A stretch of 21,820 nt of DNA, taken from positions 1-21,820 of the forward strand of contig DKLU01000184.1 in NCBI GenBank assembly GCA_002455915.1. Reading direction: 5' to 3'. The notes beneath the pieces are model-generated. The model was not told where the DNA came from, did not search any database, and saw only the letters and a program-made list of their open reading frames with translations. This DNA is from Chryseobacterium sp. UBA6632. Its GTDB lineage: Bacteria > Bacteroidota > Bacteroidia > Flavobacteriales > Weeksellaceae. Position 1 is the stretch's first letter; the number at the start of each line of letters is the position of its first letter. The position numbers and the translations under genes are program-made. Shown one piece after another: positions 8,223 to 15,132 of this stretch.

Positions 8223-10478
8223 TTATTCTCTATTTTTTACTAATATCCAGCCCGAATATTTGGTCGGAGTACTGTTTTTATTATTTTCATTCCATGTGAT
8301 GGTGTACCAGTAAGTTCCTGTAAGGATCTTTTTACCTGAGGCTGTTCCGTCCCATTTGAAGTTTCTCATTTTGTCGGCAGTATATAGTTTGTTTCCGTAT
8401 CTGTCGTAGATCGTGAAGACAAGGTTTTTCTTATATGCCAACGCGGAATAGTCAATTACATCATTTACGTTGTCTCCGTTTGGTGTGATTGCGTTTACCA
8501 AATTCGGAACAGTAATTTGTGTGTGAACCGGCGTACAGTTGTAGGCATCTTTTACATATACCACAACTTCACCTCTTGCCAGACCTGTGAAAACGTTAGA
8601 ATCTTGCCAATTAGTTCCATCTAAAGAGTATTTGTATGGAGCAAGCCCGCCGTTTACATTTACTGTAATTGTATTGTTGGTAATGTCTATTGTTGAAATT
8701 ACAGGCTCTGCAGCCGGAATTACTTTTACTGTTTGAATGGTATAGCAGTTACCCGTTTTCAACTTTACCCAATATATCCCAACTGGTACGCCACCGATGC
8801 TTTGGGTAGTGTCTCCTGTGTTCCATTCGTAGCTGTCAAAGCCAGGGCCTGCATCAAGATTGGTTCTGCTATCAATACATATCGTTTTGTCTTTTAAAAT
8901 TGATGAATATACCGGAGGATTTACAATAAGATTAACTTTAGCAATCATGTAACACCCGTTTGCATCTATTACTTTTACATATACTGTTCCTGTTGTAGCA
9001 ATGTATGGAGTAGGAATTACGATTTCGTTGGTTCCGTTTATTGCATTGTTTACAGTAGTATAGTATTTTTTTGTTGCTGTAGTTAATGTAGTAACATCAG
9101 CTTTTGTTAAATCAAAAGATCCTGAAGTGATATTATTATCAATATAACAAGACTGTAAGGTTGCTTCTTTTATAGGAATTGCAGCGTAGAAAGCCAATGT
9201 AATTTCTGCGGTATCAGTACATCCTTGCGGTGTTGTTACCTTTACAAATACTTTTCCGGGAGCAGAAACGTAAGCGTTTGTATTTACAATTTCATTTGTT
9301 CCTGCATTCAGGTCGTTCATTGTTTTGTAGAACTTCTTCGTGGCTCCTACTACAGTGGTTACAGGTGCAGTAGCAAGATTAAAAGATGCTGTCCCTGCAT
9401 TATTGTTGTTACATGCCTGAATCGTTACATCATCAGCCTTTAACGGAGCTAATGTTAGCAATATTTTTCCATCCGGATTATCACAGAGAACGCCCGCATT
9501 ATCTTTCACCACAACCGATACGGTTGTGTTTGCAGCAAACTGATAAGCGGTAGGTGCCGCAATTTGAGTTCCTCCAGGCGTAAAATATGTGAATGTATAA
9601 TTTGAAGGATTTGCTACAAATTGGTTCTGATAAGCTGTAAGATTTACCGTCCCTTGATTTGTAGAAGGATCCGGACAAAAAGTTGCAGATACCGAAGGCT
9701 GGTTAATTGTAACTTTATCTGTATAAATTTTTACATTTTTAATAGAATGTCTTGATCTGTTTCCTCCCGTAGAAGCTGAAAATCCGAAATATCCAACCGT
9801 CATTGCGGCAGCAGTACCAGAAGGTGCGAAAACCTGATTGCAGATCACATTTCCGTCAATGGTAATTTTAATAGTCCAGTTCTGAGTACCGGGTACAACA
9901 TCTGCAGTTACTTCCACATGCTTGTAAGTCGCACCTTGAAAAGGCAGAGTGGTATTCATGTCAGGAGAGTGGAAAGAACTCCCTGCAACATTGAAAAACT
10001 CAACATTGTTATTGTCGGTTGTATTGGCAACTTGCCCATACGCAACGTGTACTTTACTCATTACAGCAGTTGTGGTGTTATTGTAGGTGTCAAAGCCTAC
10101 AATAAGCCCCACTGCATTCTGAGAAACACCAAGCCCTGAACCTAAAACACTGGCCACTGGCGGGTTTTGAAGGTACCAAAAAGCAAGTCCGTCTCCGTTT
10201 GCCGTTTGGTTAGAATCCATCCTAAAATCGAACTCTACTCTCCACTTGTCACAATACTTTAGGTTAATAGGATCATTCAGTCTGATAGATCCAGATTGAT
10301 TATTGGTATCCGGAGTAAGCTGAATGAATTCACCTCCTGGTTCTAATATTGTTGGCGAAACCATCGTCCAGCCCGTTGTACTAATAGGACTTCCTGCTAG
10401 TTGATACGTTTGCGAAAAAAGGTTGCCCGAACAGCATAGTAATAGAAGGGAAAAATAAAGCAGTAGTTTTTTATTCAT
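8223..10478 (-). CDS. T9SS type B secreted surface protein with L-type-lectin-like domain (paralogue B)
   Basis: This 751-residue protein has the same layout as A: signal peptide 1-23; L-type-lectin-like domain about 25-255 (RVEFDFRMDSN, GDGLAFWYLQNPP, GLIVGFDTYNNT, GYFGFSASTGG); a following domain to about 345; two Ig-like repeats (about 346-430 and 431-518); an Ig-like unit with LDAGPGFDSYEWNTG (541-555); a SprB-like repeat (about 598-652); and the type B sorting domain (about 659-751) with ITPNGDNVND, YDRYGNKLY, FKWDGTASGKK and YSGWILVKNRE. The sorting domain directs T9SS export and surface attachment in this phylum. From the second repeat onward it is much closer to paralogue C (shared ALAYKKNLVF and GKKILTGTYWYTITWNEN) than to A. 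A TAnnTTTA near-match to the -7 element lies at 10512-10505. It is probably a surface glycan binder; the ligand is unknown. Confidence 0.88.
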   Translation of the reverse strand: MNKKLLLYFSLLLLCCSGNLFSQTYQLAGSPISTTGWTMVSPTILEPGGEFIQLTPDTNNQSGSIRLNDPINLKYCDKWRVEFDFRMDSNQTANGDGLAFWYLQNPPVASVLGSGLGVSQNAVGLIVGFDTYNNTTTAVMSKVHVAYGQVANTTDNNNVEFFNVAGSSFHSPDMNTTLPFQGATYKHVEVTADVVPGTQNWTIKITIDGNVICNQVFAPSGTAAAMTVGYFGFSASTGGNRSRHSIKNVKIYTDKVTINQPSVSATFCPDPSTNQGTVNLTAYQNQFVANPSNYTFTYFTPGGTQIAAPTAYQFAANTTVSVVVKDNAGVLCDNPDGKILLTLAPLKADDVTIQACNNNNAGTASFNLATAPVTTVVGATKKFYKTMNDLNAGTNEIVNTNAYVSAPGKVFVKVTTPQGCTDTAEITLAFYAAIPIKEATLQSCYIDNNITSGSFDLTKADVTTLTTATKKYYTTVNNAINGTNEIVIPTPYIATTGTVYVKVIDANGCYMIAKVNLIVNPPVYSSILKDKTICIDSRTNLDAGPGFDSYEWNTGDTTQSIGGVPVGIYWVKLKTGNCYTIQTVKVIPAAEPVISTIDITNNTITVNVNGGLAPYKYSLDGTNWQDSNVFTGLARGEVVVYVKDAYNCTPVHTQITVPNLVNAITPNGDNVNDVIDYSALAYKKNLVFTIYDRYGNKLYTADKMRNFKWDGTASGKKILTGTYWYTITWNENNKNSTPTKYSGWILVKNRE

Positions 10479-10624
10479 TTAGTATATCACATTTATTAGA
10501 TGTGTAAAGATATTAATTTCCTCTTAATAAATGTATATTTAATATTAATTTAATAAAATTGCGGTGCGAATTAGCAAAGAATTTAAGATAAGGTGATGAA
10601 AAATTAAATACTAGCGATTTGAGA

Positions 10625-10661
10625 TTATTCTAATTAATATTAAATGGAAAAATTAGAATAA
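10625..10661 (-). terminator. Hairpin spanning the rnhA stop codon
   Basis: TTATTCTAATT (10625-10635) and AATTAGAATAA (10651-10661) form a perfect 11-base inverted repeat with a 15-base loop. One arm contains the last codons and stop of rnhA. No T-run follows on the minus strand, so this is a weak terminator candidate or an mRNA 3'-end structure. Confidence 0.4.
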
Positions 10662-11129
10662 AGAATTATTTTCAATATTCTCGAAATACGTGTCGATTTC
10701 AAGATCTGGCGAAGCAGCAGCTGCTACGGCAAGTTTATCACAAAGTTCGTTTTCAAAATGCCCTGCATGACCTTTTATCCAGTGCATTTTCGGAGAATGG
10801 ATATTATACAGTTCTACAAACCTTTTCCAAAGGTCAGGATTTTTTACGTTTTTCCAGCCTCTTTTTATCCATCCGGCGATCCAGTTTTGGTTAATGGCAT
10901 CCGAAACATACTTGCTATCTGTATACACGTGAATTTCGTTTTCTGGAGATTTTAATTTCTCCAAAGCGGTGATCACAGCCAAAAGTTCCATTCTGTTGTT
11001 GGTTGTTTTTCTGAAACCTTTTGAAAATGTTTTCTGATAATTTTTTTCGGGAACGCGCATAAGAATTCCGTATCCTCCTTTTCCGGGATTTCCGCTGCAA
11101 GCTCCGTCTGTGTAAATATCAATTCTCAT
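10653..11129 (-). CDS. rnhA: Ribonuclease HI
   Basis: Cytoplasmic endonuclease that cuts the RNA strand of RNA-DNA hybrids, clearing R-loops and primers. Its 158 residues are close to the 155 of the E. coli enzyme. All catalytic residues can be placed: Asp8 (YTDGACSGNPG), Glu48 (NNRMELLAV), Asp71 (YTDSKYV), His121 (KGHAGH) and Asp131 (ENELCDKLA). The basic region WIKRGWKNVKNPDLWKR at about 87-103 matches the handle loop. Lys60 sits where E. coli has Lys60, a residue I recall as implicated in binding the SSB tail. The ATG is 77 bases after the dnaB stop on the same strand; no T-tract terminator lies between, so joint transcription with dnaB is likely. Confidence 0.97.
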   Translation of the reverse strand: MRIDIYTDGACSGNPGKGGYGILMRVPEKNYQKTFSKGFRKTTNNRMELLAVITALEKLKSPENEIHVYTDSKYVSDAINQNWIAGWIKRGWKNVKNPDLWKRFVELYNIHSPKMHWIKGHAGHFENELCDKLAVAAAASPDLEIDTYFENIENNSLF

Positions 11130-11134
11130 TAGAT

Positions 11135-11199
11135 TGAGGCTGAGGTTTAATGTAAGGCTAATAATAATTAGGGTAAAATTTAAATTAATCTCAACCTCA
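11135..11199 (-). repeat. Imperfect inverted repeat between dnaB and rnhA
   Basis: TGAGGCTGAG (11135-11144) pairs with CTCAACCTCA (11190-11199) with one C.A mismatch that becomes G.U in the minus-strand RNA. A nested five-pair stem, CTAAT/ATTAG, lies inside the large loop. It fills almost the whole intergenic gap. No T-run follows, so it looks more like a processing or attenuation structure than a terminator. Confidence 0.4.
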
Positions 11200-11206
11200 T
11201 AATTAT

Positions 11207-12799
11207 TTAAAAAGGAAAATCATCATCATCATCCAAATCATTCATTGAAGAACCAGAAAGTTTTGAACTATCCGGCAAATCAAATGCTGCACCTGGTTGA
11301 ATCGTTGTTTTAATTTTATCAAAACCACTCGGCTCATTAGATCCAAAACCACTTGGAAATCCGCCTCCGTTTCCGCCATCAAATGCAGCTTCGATATCTG
11401 CAAATTTGGCAAAATGTTTTAAGAAAGATAATCTTACATCAGCAGTTGCACCATTTCTGTGTTTTGCAATAATTAATTCTGCCTGATTTTCCGTTGAGGT
11501 TTCCTGCCCTTCTTCATCATTATCCCAAACGGTAATTTTATAATATTCCGGTCGGAAGATAAATGATACAATATCGGCATCCTGCTCAATCGCTCCAGAT
11601 TCCCTCAAGTCGGAAAGTTGAGGTCTTTTTCCGGGACGCGTTTCCACACTACGGGAAAGCTGGGAAAGTGCAATTACAGGAACATTTAATTCTTTTGCAA
11701 TCGCTTTTAATGAACGGGAAATCATGGAAATTTCCTGTTCACGGTTTCCGGCTCCTTTTCCGCCACCTCCGGCTGTCATCAGCTGAAGATAATCGACCAT
11801 TATAATTCTTACACCATGCTGCATTACCAATCGTCGGCATTTTGCACGGAAGTCGAAGATCGAAAGGGAAGGGGTTTCGTCTATATATAAAGGAGCATTT
11901 TCCAGTTCGGATACGTTGGAGAACAGTCGTTGCCATTCTTCGTCGTCCAAAGTTCCTTTTCTTAATTTTTCTGAAGAAATTCTTGTTTCGGAAGCGATCA
12001 TTCTGGTAATCAACTGTACCGATGCCATCTCGAGAGAGAACAGCGCCATCGGGATTTTGTGACCAACCGCAATATTTCTCGCCATGGAAAGAAGGAAAGC
12101 CGTTTTTCCCATCGCGGGACGTGCCGCAATAATAATTAAATCGGAATTTTGCCAACCTCCCGTTTCTTTATCTACATCTCGGAATCCTGAAGGTACTCCT
12201 GAAAGTCCTTCTTTATCTTTTAAAGATTTTATGGTATCGATCGCCTGCTTTACTAATGAATTGGCAGTGTCGAATCCTTTTTTGATCGTTCCGTTTGTAA
12301 TTTCAAAAAATGATTGTTCTGCTTTATCTAAAAGCTCAAAAACGTCGGTGGATTCTTTATAAGACGAATCAATTACATTGGCAGAAACATTAATTAAACT
12401 TCTTAGGATATATTTTTCAAGGATAACGCGAACGTGATATTCGATATGAGCAGATGAACTAACTCCCATGGTAAGATCAATAATATAATGATCTCCGCCC
12501 GCAGAAGACAGCTTATCTTCTTTTTTCAAATCCTGAATGATCGTCATAAGATCGACAGGATGGTTTCCTTCATAAAGTTTTAATATAGAAGCAAAAATTA
12601 CCTGATGTCTTGGGTCATAAAAAACATCAGGAGTCAGTAAATCAATAGAATGGTCGAGCCCTTTTTTATCAATTAAAAAAGTACCAATGATCAACCGTTC
12701 AAAATCTACTGCATTAGGAGGCATTTTTCCATCAGCAATCGACAGCTCTTTCGCGAAGTTTCCGTGGGTAAGAGATGATAATGTTTCTTTCTGCGCCAT
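11207..12799 (-). CDS. dnaB: Replicative DNA helicase with SSB-like acidic tail
   Basis: This is the hexameric ATP-driven fork helicase. The N-terminal primase-interacting domain spans about 27-165, a linker about 170-200, and the RecA-like motor about 203-472. Walker A is ARPAMGKT (226-233), followed by SLEM (255-258), Walker B IIMVDYLQL (332-340), SQLSRSVE (379-386) and the arginine-finger region KHRNGATADVRLSF (446-459). At 530 residues it exceeds E. coli DnaB (471) by about 60, all in a C-terminal Gly/Ser-rich, low-complexity tail (474-530) ending DLDDDDDFPF. That ending resembles the SSB tip (E. coli ...DFDDDIPF). The ATG at 12799 sits four bases from a perfect -7 TATCTTTG, implying a leaderless or near-leaderless mRNA. 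rnhA follows 77 bases downstream. Confidence 0.97.
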   Translation of the reverse strand: MAQKETLSSLTHGNFAKELSIADGKMPPNAVDFERLIIGTFLIDKKGLDHSIDLLTPDVFYDPRHQVIFASILKLYEGNHPVDLMTIIQDLKKEDKLSSAGGDHYIIDLTMGVSSSAHIEYHVRVILEKYILRSLINVSANVIDSSYKESTDVFELLDKAEQSFFEITNGTIKKGFDTANSLVKQAIDTIKSLKDKEGLSGVPSGFRDVDKETGGWQNSDLIIIAARPAMGKTAFLLSMARNIAVGHKIPMALFSLEMASVQLITRMIASETRISSEKLRKGTLDDEEWQRLFSNVSELENAPLYIDETPSLSIFDFRAKCRRLVMQHGVRIIMVDYLQLMTAGGGGKGAGNREQEISMISRSLKAIAKELNVPVIALSQLSRSVETRPGKRPQLSDLRESGAIEQDADIVSFIFRPEYYKITVWDNDEEGQETSTENQAELIIAKHRNGATADVRLSFLKHFAKFADIEAAFDGGNGGGFPSGFGSNEPSGFDKIKTTIQPGAAFDLPDSSKLSGSSMNDLDDDDDFPF

Positions 12800-12803
12800 T
12801 GTG

Positions 12804-12811
12804 CAAAGATA
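12804..12811 (-). promoter_or_regulatory. -7 element TATCTTTG before dnaB
   Basis: Exact TAnnTTTG match ending four bases before the dnaB ATG. It would start transcription at about the A of the start codon. No convincing -33 TTG at 17-23 bases. Confidence 0.5.
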
Positions 12812-12910
12812 GTTTATTTGAAAAGGAATTAAAAAATACTAACCAAGATTTATTGTTGATAAGTTTTAAAATCTTCGTAGTAAAGGGGTTTCTTTTGGTG
12901 CATAAAAAAA

Positions 12911-12933
12911 TCACCCCAACAAAGTTGAGGTGA
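12911..12933 (-). terminator. Terminator of T9SS protein C
   Basis: TCACCCCAAC (12911-12920) pairs with GTTGAGGTGA (12924-12933) around a 3-base loop. The single C.A mismatch becomes G.U in minus-strand RNA. Seven T follow at once on the minus strand. The hairpin lies 24 bases past the stop at 12958. Confidence 0.85.
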
Positions 12934-12957
12934 CTTAAGTTAAATATTAAAATGAAA

Positions 12958-15024
12958 TTATTCTTTATTTTTTACCAATATCCATCCGCTATATTTTGTG
13001 GCGGTATTGTTTTTATCATTTTCATTCCATGTAATGGTGTACCAGTATGTTCCCGTAAGGATTTTTTTACCGGAAGCCGTTCCATCCCATTTGAAGTTTC
13101 TCAATTTATCAGCCTGATACAATTTGTTTCCGTATCTGTCGTAAACCGTAAATACCAGATTCTTTTTGTAGGCTAAAGCGGTATAATCTACTTCATCATT
13201 TACATTATCTCCATTTGGCGTAATAGCATTCACCAAATTCGGAACTGTTACCTGAATATCTACAGGCTCACAATCGTAAGCATCTTTAACGAAAATTTTA
13301 TTTTCACCTCTCGGAAGTCCGCTGAATACGTTTGAATCTTGCCAGTTGATTCCGTCTAATGAATATTTATAAGGTGCTTTACCTCCGTTTGCGAATACAG
13401 TGATTGTATTGTTTGTAATATCTAAACTAGAAATTACAGGCTGCTCTGAAGGATAAACATTCACATTTTGAAGCGTGAAACATTTTCCAGTCTGTAGTTT
13501 TACCCAGTAAGCTCCCACACGAACATTGGTGATAGATTGAGTGGTTGCTCCGTTGCTCCATTCGTAACCATCAAATCCAGGGCCTGCATCTAAAGTTGTT
13601 CTATCTTCAATACAAATTGTTTGATCTTTTAATACTGCAGATTTTACAGGAGGCAATACGATTAAGTTAATTTTTGCAATTGAATAACATCCGTCTGTAC
13701 TGTATACTCTTACATACACAGCACCTGTAGTTGAAATATAATTGGTAGGATTTGCAATTGGATTGGTTCCATTTGTTGCGTTTGCTAATGTTGTATAGAA
13801 GTTTTTAGTAGGGTTTACTAAGGTAGAAACGCTGGCAGTTGTTAAATCAAATGAAGCCGTTGTAATATTTGTGGTAATATAACAAGATTCAAGGGTTGCT
13901 TCTCTCACTACAACAAGAGGGAAGAAGGCTAAAGTGATTTCAGCATCATCAAAACATCCATCAGCTGTTGTTACTTTTACATATACTTTCTTCGGTACCG
14001 TAGAGATATAATTGGCTGGATTGGTGATTTCATTAGTGCCAGCAGTCATGTCGGCAACTGTAGGATAATACTTTTTAGTGATATTGGCACCAGAGAAAAC
14101 ATTTGCTGTGGTGAGATCAAATGATCCGGATCCTACGTTATTATTATTACATCCGTAGACTGTAGCATCTGTTGCAACGATATTTCCTTCTTTAAATTTA
14201 AATTCTCCAGTCTGGAAGCATCCGTTAGCTGCGTTGTCAGGGTCGGTCGGATCATTGTATTCTAATCTGTAATAGAATATTTTCGTACCATCTACTGTAG
14301 TAAGACCTGTGATTGGGTTATCTCCTGTTACTGCATCGTTACCAGTATCATGGTATGTAACCGTAAAGTTCGGGTTACCGTTCAGGATACCTGTCGTTAA
14401 TGAACTAAAGTCAAATGATGAAGGTAAAGAACATCTTAATATTTCATTTGGAGAGTCTGGTGTAGGACCAGGAGCCCCAGGTGTAATAAAAGGGAAAGGT
14501 GTTAATGTAGGATCTGTAAATGCTGATGTTAACGTGGCTGTTCCGCTCCAAGTTAAAGAAAAGCCATTTACTGTACCAGACCAGTTATCAACTACCAAAT
14601 AGTATGTTTCTCCGGCTACTACATCCATATATGCACTCCATGTATCATCAGTATCATCACCGGTTAGGGTTAAAGTAAGTCCGGTAGGACCATCTGAACC
14701 ATCATAATTACATCTGATAGGTGTACCTAAATTTGAACAATCTTTATTAGGCCCATATACTCCAAAATCATAATCATCTGCATAAACATTTGGGTTGATT
14801 GTGAACGTTAAAGTTCCTGATGTGGCAATCGTGAAAGAATACCAAACAGAATGGTTTTCGTCACTGTATAAGCAGCCTCCCAGATCTTCTTCTACATTTC
14901 CATGACCTAGTGAGGTATACGATAAATCTGAATTTCCACAAACCGGAATTGCCGTAATACAATCTGATTGTGAAAAAAATAGCTGTGACGTAAATAAAAT
15001 AAAAAGCAGTAATAATTTCTTCAT
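12958..15024 (-). CDS. T9SS type B secreted surface protein with DCITAIP jelly-roll/PPC-like N domain (paralogue C)
   Basis: This is a 688-residue exported protein. The signal peptide is about 1-19 (ending FFSQS). The mature N-terminal domain (about 20-165) starts DCITAIPVCGNSD and carries NHSVWYSFTIATSGTLTFTI, DYDFGVYGP and GETYYLVVDNWSGTVNGFSL; this resembles bacterial pre-peptidase C-terminal-like sandwiches common in flavobacterial surface proteins. A second domain follows (about 198-280), then two Ig-like repeats (about 284-366 and 369-456), an Ig-like unit with LDAGPGFDGYEWSNGATTQSI (478-498), a SprB-like repeat (about 537-590) and the type B sorting domain (about 595-688; ITPNGDNVND, YDRYGNKLY, YSGWILVKNKE). 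Its C-terminal half is nearly that of B, while its N-terminal half pairs with D. Only a one-mismatch -7 candidate (TATTTTCG, 15057-15050) precedes it. The role is unknown; surface adhesion is a reasonable guess. Confidence 0.86.
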   Translation of the reverse strand: MKKLLLLFILFTSQLFFSQSDCITAIPVCGNSDLSYTSLGHGNVEEDLGGCLYSDENHSVWYSFTIATSGTLTFTINPNVYADDYDFGVYGPNKDCSNLGTPIRCNYDGSDGPTGLTLTLTGDDTDDTWSAYMDVVAGETYYLVVDNWSGTVNGFSLTWSGTATLTSAFTDPTLTPFPFITPGAPGPTPDSPNEILRCSLPSSFDFSSLTTGILNGNPNFTVTYHDTGNDAVTGDNPITGLTTVDGTKIFYYRLEYNDPTDPDNAANGCFQTGEFKFKEGNIVATDATVYGCNNNNVGSGSFDLTTANVFSGANITKKYYPTVADMTAGTNEITNPANYISTVPKKVYVKVTTADGCFDDAEITLAFFPLVVVREATLESCYITTNITTASFDLTTASVSTLVNPTKNFYTTLANATNGTNPIANPTNYISTTGAVYVRVYSTDGCYSIAKINLIVLPPVKSAVLKDQTICIEDRTTLDAGPGFDGYEWSNGATTQSITNVRVGAYWVKLQTGKCFTLQNVNVYPSEQPVISSLDITNNTITVFANGGKAPYKYSLDGINWQDSNVFSGLPRGENKIFVKDAYDCEPVDIQVTVPNLVNAITPNGDNVNDEVDYTALAYKKNLVFTVYDRYGNKLYQADKLRNFKWDGTASGKKILTGTYWYTITWNENDKNNTATKYSGWILVKNKE

Positions 15025-15096
15025 TGTAAATGAATTTATAATATTATAACGAAAATAATAATTTAATTAACATAATGTATTTTTTTTAGCTGTAAA

Positions 15097-15120
15097 AAAA
15101 CCGCCCCTGAGAGCGGTTTT
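15097..15120 (-). terminator. Terminator of T9SS protein D
   Basis: AAAACCGC (15097-15104) pairs with GCGGTTTT (15113-15120). Further in, a C.A pair (15105/15112) that is G.U in minus-strand RNA and one C-G pair enclose a 4-base loop. Seven T follow on the minus strand. The hairpin lies 12 bases after the stop at 15133. Confidence 0.87.
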
Positions 15121-15132
15121 ATATGATGTTAA

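Noticed and set aside
11739..12155. 138-codon frame on the minus strand within dnaB, and a 92-codon plus-strand frame at 12084-12362
   Set aside because: Both overlap the dnaB motor-domain coding sequence in other frames; their products look like shadow translations with no domain.
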